Below, in pieces: positions 57,875 through 64,000 of a stretch of 64,000 nt of DNA. The stretch's first letter is position 1. The number at the start of each line of letters is the position of its first letter. This stretch comes from [Enterobacter] lignolyticus SCF1 (GTDB lineage Bacteria > Pseudomonadota > Gammaproteobacteria > Enterobacterales > Enterobacteriaceae). The notes under the pieces are model-generated. The model was not told the origin of the DNA. It saw only the letters and a program-made list of their open reading frames with translations, and did not search any database. The stretch is from NCBI RefSeq assembly GCF_000164865.1, contig NC_014618.1, positions 2,046,001-2,110,000 on the forward strand, given 5' to 3'. A program made the translations under genes and the position numbers.

Positions 57875-58336
57875 ATGGCGGATATCCTGATGAGCGACAC
57901 ACCTTTCTGGCAGCGTAAAACGCTGGAGCAAATGACAGATGCCGAGTGGGAGTCTCTGTGCGACGGCTGCGGACAGTGCTGCCTGCACAAGCTGATGGAT
58001 GACGACACCGATGAAATCTATTTCACCAACGTCGCCTGCCGCCAGCTCAACATTAAGACCTGCCAGTGCCGCAACTACGAGCGCCGCTTCGAATACGAGC
58101 CGGACTGCATCAAGCTTACCCGCGACAACCTGCCCACCTTCGAGTGGCTGCCGCATACCTGCGCCTACCGCCTGCTGGCGGAGGGGAAACCGCTGCCGGC
58201 CTGGCACCCGCTGCTTACCGGGTCAAAAGCGGCAATGCACGGCGAACGCATTTCGGTGCGTCATATTGCGGTAAAAGAATCCGAAGTCAGAGACTGGCAG
58301 GATCATATTTTAAATAAACCGGACTGGGCGCGTTAA
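57875..58336 (+). CDS. ycgN: YcgN, cysteine-cluster protein (UPF0260)
   Basis: The 153-aa protein equals E. coli YcgN. A cysteine-rich CxxCxxCC cluster (LCDGCGQCCLHKL) with further cysteines (VACRQLN, KTCQCRNY, PDCIKL, HTCAYRL) suggests zinc or iron-sulfur binding. Function unknown. A second in-frame ATG five codons in (57890) has a better-spaced ribosome site. Confidence 0.93.
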   Translation: MADILMSDTPFWQRKTLEQMTDAEWESLCDGCGQCCLHKLMDDDTDEIYFTNVACRQLNIKTCQCRNYERRFEYEPDCIKLTRDNLPTFEWLPHTCAYRLLAEGKPLPAWHPLLTGSKAAMHGERISVRHIAVKESEVRDWQDHILNKPDWAR

Positions 58337-58362
58337 TCATCGCGTTAACTGGTTGATACATG

Positions 58363-58398
58363 AAATAATAAAGGCTCCCGCAGGAGCCTTTATTATTT
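58363..58398. terminator. Strong bidirectional terminator between ycgN and dsbB
   Basis: A perfect 16-base inverted repeat (AAATAATAAAGGCTCC and its complement) with a four-base loop lies between convergent genes; T/A-rich flanks serve both directions. Confidence 0.9.
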
Positions 58399-58408
58399 TG
58401 GCGTTTAT

Positions 58409-58939
58409 TTATCGCCCGAAGAGATCGCGTTTTTTCGGCTTGAACGGCTGGGCCAGCAATACCAGCACCGCGATAAGCAGATAGGCGGCAAAAATACCTA
58501 CCAGCCACTGCGGCATTTCCAGCGTGAGGAATTCCCACTGACGCACCGCGCAGTCGCCGCTGGCCACAAACACCTGCGGCAGCCATTTATCGAGCGGCAG
58601 CCAGGTCGGGAAACGCGCGGCGAAGTCACAGGTCATAAACGGGGAAGGGTGGAGCTGGATCATGGTGTGCTCCCACGCCAGCTGCAGCCCGCGCCAGGCG
58701 CTGTAAATCCAGATCAGAATCGCCGCGTAGCGCAGCGGTGATTTCGGCGCAATCGCGCCAACCAGCCCGGCGCCCATCACGCCAAACAGCGCGCAGCGCT
58801 CGTAGATGCATAACACACAGGGTTTCAGCAGCATGACATGCTGGAACCAGAGTGCCACCATCTCCAGCGCAAAAGCGGTTAACGCCATCAGTAACCACGC
58901 TCCGCGACCTCGGGAGCACTGGTTTAAAAATCGCAACAT
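58409..58939 (-). CDS. dsbB: Disulfide bond oxidase DsbB
   Basis: The 176-aa four-TM protein re-oxidises DsbA and passes electrons to quinones. The first Cys pair is C41-C44 (KPCVLCIYERCALFG), the second is in MTCDFAARFP and SGDCAVRQWEF; the C-terminus KKRDLFGR matches E. coli. The start is at 58939 (MLRFLNQC): AGGGA lies seven bases upstream, whereas the ATG two codons earlier is too close to it. Confidence 0.96.
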   Translation of the reverse strand: MLRFLNQCSRGRGAWLLMALTAFALEMVALWFQHVMLLKPCVLCIYERCALFGVMGAGLVGAIAPKSPLRYAAILIWIYSAWRGLQLAWEHTMIQLHPSPFMTCDFAARFPTWLPLDKWLPQVFVASGDCAVRQWEFLTLEMPQWLVGIFAAYLLIAVLVLLAQPFKPKKRDLFGR

Positions 58940-59037
58940 AATCATTTCCCTGGAACATGCAAAGACAAGGCAGTGTAAACGAAAACCATAGCAGCGCCAC
59001 TACCCGGAGTGAAAATATTATAGCTGCATATAATTTT

Positions 59038-59060
59038 CACCCGGTGATAACCACCGGGTG
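59038..59060. repeat. Hairpin downstream of nhaB
   Basis: CACCCGGTG and CACCGGGTG form a nine-base stem with a five-base loop, 15 bases after the nhaB stop. The downstream minus-strand sequence is A-rich rather than T-rich, so classical termination is uncertain. Confidence 0.5.
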
Positions 59061-59075
59061 CCAATTTTGCAACGT

Positions 59076-60632
59076 TTAACGGGTCGGAAGCGGGGCGCTG
59101 ATGATAAGGCCATGGGCCGACAGCCAGTCGGTGGCGGGGATCAGCGTAAACTCGACGCACAGCAGCCCGACCAGCGTCAGCACCAGCGTATAGGGCAGCG
59201 CCATCCAGACCATACGTCCGTACGACAGGCGGATAAGCGGCGCCAGCGCCGAGGTGAGCAGGAACAGAAACGCCGCCTGGCCGTTCGGCGTCGCCACCGA
59301 CGGCAGGTTGGTTCCGGTGTTAATCGCCACCGCCAGCATCTCAAACTGCGGCAAAGAGATTGCGCCATGCTCCAGCGCCGCCTTTGCCTCGTTGATGTAC
59401 ACCGTCCCTACAAAGACGTTATCGGAAATCGACGACAGCAGGCCGTTGAACAGATAGAACAGCGACAGCTGCGCATGCGGCGAGGCCTGCAGCACAAAGT
59501 TAATGATGGGCGCAAACAGCTGCTGGTCGATAATCACCGCAACGACGGCGAAGAACACGGTCAGCAGCGCCGTAAAGGGCAGCGCTTCGGTAAACGCTTT
59601 ACCGATGGCGTGCTCATCGGTCACGCCGGTAAGCGACGTTGCGAGAATAATGACCGACAGGCCGATGAGTCCTACCTCGGCAAGATGGAAGGCCAGCGCG
59701 GCGATAAGCCAGACGCCGATAATGCCCTGTACCACGAGGCGCATTACGTCCTGACGGCTGCGCTGCTGACGGCCGCGGGTATCAAAATCGTGCAGCACCG
59801 CGCGTACGCTCTCCGGCAGCGGCTCACCGTAGCCGAACAGCCTGAATTTCTCGACCAGCAGGCAGGTCAGCAGGCCGCAGACAAAGACCGGCAGGGTGAC
59901 GGGCATCATGCGCAGGAAAAACTCGCCGAAGTGCCATCCCGCCGTTTTGGCGATGATCAGATTTTGCGGTTCGCCGACCATGGTCATCACGCCGCCGAGC
60001 GCGGTGCCCACCCCGGCATGCATCATCAGGCTGCGCAGAAAGGCGCGGAATTTCTCCAGCACTTCGCGGTAGTGCTTATCAATATGGCTGTCGTCCTGCA
60101 GATCGCTATCGTCGGAGCGCGCCGAGGCCACGCGGTGGTAAATACCGTAAAAACCGACGGCGACGCTGATAATCACCGCCACCACCGTCAGGGCATCGAG
60201 GAAAGCGGACAGGAAGGCGGCGGCAAGGCAGAACGCCACCGACAGCAGCATCTTGCTGCGAATCGTCAGCAGCAGACGGGTAAAGATGAACAGCAGGAGC
60301 TGCTTCATAAAGTAAATCCCGGCCACCATGAACATCAGCAGCAGCAGGACTTCCAGATTATTGGCAATCTCTTCACGCACGTGGTCGGCGCGGGTCATGC
60401 CAATCAGCACTGCCTCGATAGCCAGCAGGCCGCCGGGAAGAAGCGGGTAGCACTTGAGCGCCATCGCCAGCGTAAAAATGAACTCAATCACCAGTAGCCA
60501 GCCTGCAGTAAAGGGGCTGAAGGCGAAAACGATCGGATTGATGATTAAGAAGAGCAGTAGGGCCAGCTTGTACCAGTCCGGTGACTGGCCGAGAAAATTG
60601 CGCCATAGCGCGCGAGAGTTAGACATTTCCAT
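59076..60632 (-). CDS. nhaB: Na+/H+ antiporter NhaB
   Basis: A 518-aa inner-membrane antiporter (E. coli 513) with about 12 TM helices. Family stretches are RALWRNFLGQSPDWYKLALL, LSAFLDALTVVAVIISVAVG, GGVMTMVGEPQNLIIAK, ATSLTGVTDEHAIGKAF and NTGTNLPSVATPNGQAAFLF. It extrudes Na+ electrogenically and aids growth at neutral pH with sodium. The start at 60632 matches the family; a 24-codon upstream extension does not. It is divergent from fadR across 223 bases. Confidence 0.96.
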   Translation of the reverse strand: MEMSNSRALWRNFLGQSPDWYKLALLLFLIINPIVFAFSPFTAGWLLVIEFIFTLAMALKCYPLLPGGLLAIEAVLIGMTRADHVREEIANNLEVLLLLMFMVAGIYFMKQLLLFIFTRLLLTIRSKMLLSVAFCLAAAFLSAFLDALTVVAVIISVAVGFYGIYHRVASARSDDSDLQDDSHIDKHYREVLEKFRAFLRSLMMHAGVGTALGGVMTMVGEPQNLIIAKTAGWHFGEFFLRMMPVTLPVFVCGLLTCLLVEKFRLFGYGEPLPESVRAVLHDFDTRGRQQRSRQDVMRLVVQGIIGVWLIAALAFHLAEVGLIGLSVIILATSLTGVTDEHAIGKAFTEALPFTALLTVFFAVVAVIIDQQLFAPIINFVLQASPHAQLSLFYLFNGLLSSISDNVFVGTVYINEAKAALEHGAISLPQFEMLAVAINTGTNLPSVATPNGQAAFLFLLTSALAPLIRLSYGRMVWMALPYTLVLTLVGLLCVEFTLIPATDWLSAHGLIISAPLPTR

Positions 60633-60803
60633 GACAGTGTTCCGATCCCGTCGGCGGTAAAACAAACGTTCCTGATAGATGAGCGTGTAAGTATCAGTCC
60701 TCAACCCGTCAGGATCAACCCGCGCGTGCGGAATAACAAATTTGGTAAAATGAAACGGCGATCCCTTTTTAATTAACGCTGCGTGCTATCTGCCCCCGGG
60801 CAG

Positions 60804-60820
60804 CTCTGGTATGATGAGTT
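60804..60820. promoter_or_regulatory. FadR-like operator at the fadR promoter
   Basis: CTCTGGTATGATGAGTT matches the E. coli fadD FadR site AGCTGGTATGATGAGTT at 15 of 17 positions. It is followed directly by TATAAT at 60821-60826, the likely fadR -10, the same arrangement as at fadD. Autorepression is inferred. Confidence 0.68.
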
Positions 60821-60855
60821 TATAATTTGCAACGCTGTGTAATGGAAATCTTACT

Positions 60856-61575
60856 ATGGTCATTAAGGCGCAAAGCCCGGCGGGTTTCGCGGAAGAGTAC
60901 ATCATTGAAAGTATTTGGAATAACCGCTTTCCCCCTGGATCTATTCTGCCTGCTGAGCGTGAACTCTCCGAACTGATTGGCGTCACGCGAACCACCTTAC
61001 GCGAAGTGTTGCAGCGTCTTGCCCGTGATGGATGGCTCACCATTCAGCATGGCAAGCCGACAAAAGTGAATAACTTCTGGGAAACCTCCGGCCTGAATAT
61101 TCTCGAAACGCTGGTGCGTCTTGACCATGACAGCGTCCCGGAGCTGATTGACAATCTGCTCTCTGTGCGTACCAACATCGCCACCATCTTTATCCGCACG
61201 GCGTTCCGCCAGCACCCGGATAAGGCGCTGGAAGTGCTGGCGAAAACGCGTCAGATTGAAGATCACGCCGATGCCTTCGCCGACCTCGACTACAACGTGT
61301 TCCGCGGCCTGGCGTTTGCCTCCGGCAACCCGATCTACGGGCTTATTATCAACGGCATGAAAGGGCTGTATACCCGCATCGGCCGTCACTATTTCTCCAG
61401 CCCGGAAGCCCGCAGCCTTGCCCTCGGCTTTTATCATCAGCTGGCGAAAGTGTGTGAAGAAGGGCTGCATGAGCAGGTGTACGAAACGGTTCGCCGTTAC
61501 GGGCACGAGAGCGGTCTTATCTGGCACAAGATGCAGAAAACGCTGCCGGGCGACTTAGCGATTCACGGTCGCTGA
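60856..61575 (+). CDS. fadR: FadR, fatty acid metabolism regulator
   Basis: The 239-aa GntR-family regulator equals E. coli FadR. The winged HTH (about 1-72; PGSILPAERELSELIGVTRT, TLREVLQRLARDGWLT) binds operators such as the ones at fadD and fadR here. The all-helical C-terminal domain binds long-chain acyl-CoA, which releases DNA. It represses fad genes and activates fabA/fabB. Divergent from nhaB and convergent with ycgB. Confidence 0.97.
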   Translation: MVIKAQSPAGFAEEYIIESIWNNRFPPGSILPAERELSELIGVTRTTLREVLQRLARDGWLTIQHGKPTKVNNFWETSGLNILETLVRLDHDSVPELIDNLLSVRTNIATIFIRTAFRQHPDKALEVLAKTRQIEDHADAFADLDYNVFRGLAFASGNPIYGLIINGMKGLYTRIGRHYFSSPEARSLALGFYHQLAKVCEEGLHEQVYETVRRYGHESGLIWHKMQKTLPGDLAIHGR

Positions 61576-61598
61576 GCGCAGGACAAAGAATAAAGATG

Positions 61599-61629
61599 AA
61601 ACGGGCCGCGCTGAGCGGCCCGTTTTTTT
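61599..61629. terminator. Terminator between fadR and ycgB
   Basis: AAACGGGCCGC and GCGGCCCGTTT with a five-base loop and seven T residues on the + strand. Confidence 0.88.
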
Positions 61630-61633
61630 AGGG

Positions 61634-63166
61634 TTACAGCAGATTTTGCCGCGGCGGGCAGCGTTCCAGTAGCTCAATGCTGCCGTCCGCGTTTTGTTGC
61701 TCCAGCAGCACATCAAACCCCCACAGGCGATGCACGTGCTTAAGCACCTCGCGTCGTCCCATGTCGAGCGGCGCGCGGTTGTGTGGAACGTAGCGCAGCG
61801 TGAGCGAGCGATCGCCACGCAAATCTACGTTCCAGACCTGAATATTCGGCTCCAGGTTGCTGAGGTTATACTGCGACGACAGCCGGTTGCGGATCTCGCG
61901 GTAGCCCTCTTCGTTGTGGATCGCCGAAATTTCCAGATAGTTGTTGCGATCGTCGTCCAGCACCGTAAACAGGCGGAAATCGCGCATCACCTTCGGCGAC
62001 AGGAACTGGCTGATGAAGCTCTCGTCCTTAAAGTCGCGCATGGCGAAATGCAGGGTGTCCAGCCAGTCGGAGCCGGCGATATCCGGGAACCAGTAGCGGT
62101 CCTCTTCGGTGGGCGACTGGCAAATACGCTTGATATCCTGGAACATGGCGAAGCCCAGCGCATAGGGGTTAATACCGCTGTACCACGGGCTGTTATAGGG
62201 CGGCTGGAAGACCACGTTAGTGTGGCTGTGCAGGAACTCCAGCATAAAGCGCTCGGTCACTTTCCCCTCATCGTACAGATGGTTAAGGATAGTGTAGTGC
62301 CAGAACGTCGCCCAGCCTTCGTTCATCACCTGGGTCTGCTTCTGCGGATAAAAGTACTGGCTCACCTTGCGCACAATGCGCAGGATTTCACGCTGCCAGG
62401 ACTCGAGCAGCGGCGCGTTCTTCTCCATAAAATAGAGCAGATTCTCCTGCGGCTCGGAGGGGTAACGCCGCGCCGAGGCGATGGTTTTCTCCTCTTCGCG
62501 TTTGGGCAGCGTACGCCACAGCATATTTACCTGGCTTTGCAGATACTCTTCCCGGCTTTTTTGCCGCGCCTTTTCCTCCTGCAGCGAAATTTTCTGCGGG
62601 CGTTTATAGCGATCCACGCCGTAGTTCATCAGCGCATGGCAGGAGTCGAGCAGCTTCTCGACCTCGTCGACGCCGTAGCGCTCTTCGCATTCGGTGATGT
62701 ATTTGCGGGCGAAAATCAGGTAGTCGATTATCGAGCTGGCGTCGGTCCAGCTGCGGAACAGATAGTTGTTCTTGAAAAAGGAGTTATGGCCGTAGCAGGC
62801 ATGCGCCATCACCAGCGCCTGCATGGTCATGGTGTTCTCCTCCATCAGGTAGGCGATACACGGGTTGGAATTGATCACGATTTCATAGGCCAGCCCCTGC
62901 TGCCCGTGCTTGTAGAGCCGCTCCGTCTCAATGAATTTTTTGCCAAACGACCAGTGCGGGTAGTTGATAGGCATCCCGACGCTGGAATAGGCATCCATCA
63001 TCTGCTCGGAGGTAATGACTTCGATTTGGTGGGGATAGGTGTCGAGCCGATACAGCTTTGCCACGCGGTCGATCTCCGCCAGATAGGTATCCAGCAGATC
63101 GAAGGTCCAGTCGGGTCCGTCGCTCAGACGTGTGGCGTCCTTGTTCATGGAATCAATCGTAGCCAT
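61634..63166 (-). CDS. ycgB: YcgB, SpoVR-family protein
   Basis: The 510-aa soluble protein equals E. coli YcgB. It has conserved SpoVR stretches (MPINYPHWSFGKKFIETERL, YLMEENTMTMQALVMAHACY, MNEGWATFWHYTILNHLYDE, GINPYALGFAMFQDIKRIC). E. coli YcgB is stationary-phase/RpoS-dependent and lies in a functional group with YeaG/YeaH; the biochemical role is not settled. It is divergent from dadA across 321 bases. Confidence 0.95.
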   Translation of the reverse strand: MATIDSMNKDATRLSDGPDWTFDLLDTYLAEIDRVAKLYRLDTYPHQIEVITSEQMMDAYSSVGMPINYPHWSFGKKFIETERLYKHGQQGLAYEIVINSNPCIAYLMEENTMTMQALVMAHACYGHNSFFKNNYLFRSWTDASSIIDYLIFARKYITECEERYGVDEVEKLLDSCHALMNYGVDRYKRPQKISLQEEKARQKSREEYLQSQVNMLWRTLPKREEEKTIASARRYPSEPQENLLYFMEKNAPLLESWQREILRIVRKVSQYFYPQKQTQVMNEGWATFWHYTILNHLYDEGKVTERFMLEFLHSHTNVVFQPPYNSPWYSGINPYALGFAMFQDIKRICQSPTEEDRYWFPDIAGSDWLDTLHFAMRDFKDESFISQFLSPKVMRDFRLFTVLDDDRNNYLEISAIHNEEGYREIRNRLSSQYNLSNLEPNIQVWNVDLRGDRSLTLRYVPHNRAPLDMGRREVLKHVHRLWGFDVLLEQQNADGSIELLERCPPRQNLL

Positions 63167-63383
63167 TAGCGCGCCCTCATTGTTGGCGGTTCTCTCTGTC
63201 TGGAGAGCCTCATATCAAGGATAGAACACCACGGATGGAACGTGTGACGCGCAAATATTTTTTCTTCGCGATTTCCCTGCGGCAATGGCGATGTTTTTTC
63301 ATTTTTGCAACATTTTATACTGACGAAAATTAACGCGCAGCAGGAGATACCAAATACGCTACATCCCGCGCGACATAGGCTTA

Positions 63384-63399
63384 TGTGAGGTAAGTCACC
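63384..63399. promoter_or_regulatory. CRP site upstream of dadA
   Basis: TGTGAGGTAAGTCACC fits TGTGA-N6-TCACA at 9 of 10 core positions and lies 89-104 bases before the dadA ATG. In E. coli the dad operon is CRP-activated and Lrp-controlled. The remaining ycgB-dadA gap (63167-63487) is AT-rich and holds no gene. Confidence 0.7.
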
Positions 63400-63487
63400 A
63401 TAAAAAAAGCATATGTTGAATAATATTTTCGTCTGGGTTATCAATTTGTAATCAGGAGATTGTTCTTTTACTTATTCTGGAGCAGCT

Positions 63488-64000
63488 ATGCGTGTTGTCA
63501 TACTGGGAAGTGGCGTTGTCGGTGTAACCAGCGCCTGGTATTTACGTCAGGCAGGTCACGACGTGACGGTCATCGACAGAGAGTCTGGCCCGGCGCTGGA
63601 AACCAGCGCGGCGAACGCCGGACAAATTTCCCCCGGCTATGCCGCGCCCTGGGCGGCGCCTGGCGTACCGCTGAAGGCCATTAAGTGGATGTTCCAGCGC
63701 CATGCGCCGCTGGCGATCAGCCTCGACGGCACGCAGTTTCAGCTCAAATGGATGTGGCAGATGTTACGCAACTGCGACACCCGCCACTATATGGAAAACA
63801 AGGGGCGGATGGTGCGCCTTGCCGAGTACAGCCGCGACTGCCTGAAAGCGCTGCGCGAAGAGACCGGGATTCAGTACGAAGGACGGCAGGGCGGTACGCT
63901 GCAGCTGTTCCGCACCGAGCAGCAGTATGAAAACGCCACCCGCGACATCGCCGTGCTGGAAGACGCTGGCGTGCCGTATCAGCTGCTGGAGTCCCGTCGT
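63488..64000 (+). CDS. dadA: D-amino acid dehydrogenase small subunit, N-terminal part
   Basis: The first 171 residues are present; the gene runs off the window. The FAD-binding beta-alpha-beta start MRVVILGSGVVGVTSAWYL, then TVIDRESGPALETSAANAGQ and SPGYAAPWAAPGVPLKAIKW match DadA. It oxidises D-alanine and other D-amino acids to keto acids at the inner membrane, passing electrons to quinone, with the racemase DadX usually next. The start has GGAG eight bases upstream. Confidence 0.95.
   Translation, partial: MRVVILGSGVVGVTSAWYLRQAGHDVTVIDRESGPALETSAANAGQISPGYAAPWAAPGVPLKAIKWMFQRHAPLAISLDGTQFQLKWMWQMLRNCDTRHYMENKGRMVRLAEYSRDCLKALREETGIQYEGRQGGTLQLFRTEQQYENATRDIAVLEDAGVPYQLLESRR

Noticed and set aside
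59058..60497. 479-codon plus-strand frame opposite nhaB
   Set aside because: Arg/Gln/His-rich antisense shadow of a conserved membrane protein.
61694..63169. 491-codon plus-strand frame opposite ycgB
   Set aside because: Antisense shadow; ycgB is conserved over its whole length.
1..64000. CRISPR arrays, tRNA/rRNA genes, insertion sequences, prophage or plasmid genes
   Set aside because: None seen: no regularly spaced repeats, no TpsiC-like motifs in a cloverleaf context, no transposase or phage proteins among the frames.

Overview
The window is a GC-rich stretch of enterobacterial core chromosome. Nearly every gene is recognisable as an orthologue of genes in the E. coli K-12 region running from lpxM/pykA to minCDE/dadA, with the same neighbours and near-identical protein lengths. 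Differences from E. coli point to a Klebsiella/Enterobacter/Citrobacter/Salmonella-like member of the Enterobacteriaceae. These are an extra FtsI-like transpeptidase next to cspC, absent yebG, yebW and hlyE-umuDC, and an extra block between sdsR and pphA. I cannot name the species.

Layout. 1-7.4 kb: the end of lpxM, then pykA, the regulator hexR, and zwf-edd-eda (Entner-Doudoroff and oxidative pentose phosphate entry), with HexR-like and GntR-like operators. 7.4-15.5 kb: purT with a PurR box, yebF, yebE, ptrB, exoX, yobB, holE and the copper-type operon yobA-yebZ-yebY. 15.5-19.8 kb: the sdsR/sraC sRNA pair followed by an islet absent from E. coli K-12 at this place (EAL phosphodiesterase, YahO-like protein, possible small membrane protein, DUF535/VirK-type gene with a PhoP-box-like repeat). 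19.8-34.2 kb: pphA, yebV, rsmF, letB-letA, msrC-proQ-prc, htpX, yebQ, kdgR, yobH, mgrB and yebO. 34.2-39.4 kb: a long non-coding gap, yobF-cspC, the second PBP3, rlmA, and mntP with its manganese riboswitch and MntR-like boxes, then yobD. 39.4-51.8 kb: manXYZ, yoaE, sdaA, nudL, pabB, yoaH, yoaB, yoaA, tsaB and yeaY. 51.9-64 kb: fadD, rnd, minCDE, ycgL-ycgM-ycgN, dsbB, nhaB, fadR, ycgB and the start of dadA.

Functional threads. Sugar-acid catabolism joins HexR, KdgR, GntR-type control and edd/eda/zwf/pykA. Mannose/glucose uptake is manXYZ. Fatty-acid control links fadR to fadD through matching operators. Envelope and PhoPQ themes include mgrB, the DUF535 gene, prc, htpX, letAB, lpxM, dsbB and the extra PBP3. 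Manganese homeostasis is represented by mntP with two candidate control layers. RNA biology includes proQ, sdsR, cspC, rnd and rsmF/rlmA.

I see no insertion sequences, prophage genes, tRNA or rRNA genes or CRISPR arrays, and no clear undescribed multigene system. The most original leads are the sdsR-pphA islet, several uncharacterised palindromes at promoters, an orphan minus-strand terminator, and short ORFs near yoaE and the DUF535 gene. Identifications rest on reading the sequence and on remembered family sequences; no database search was run.
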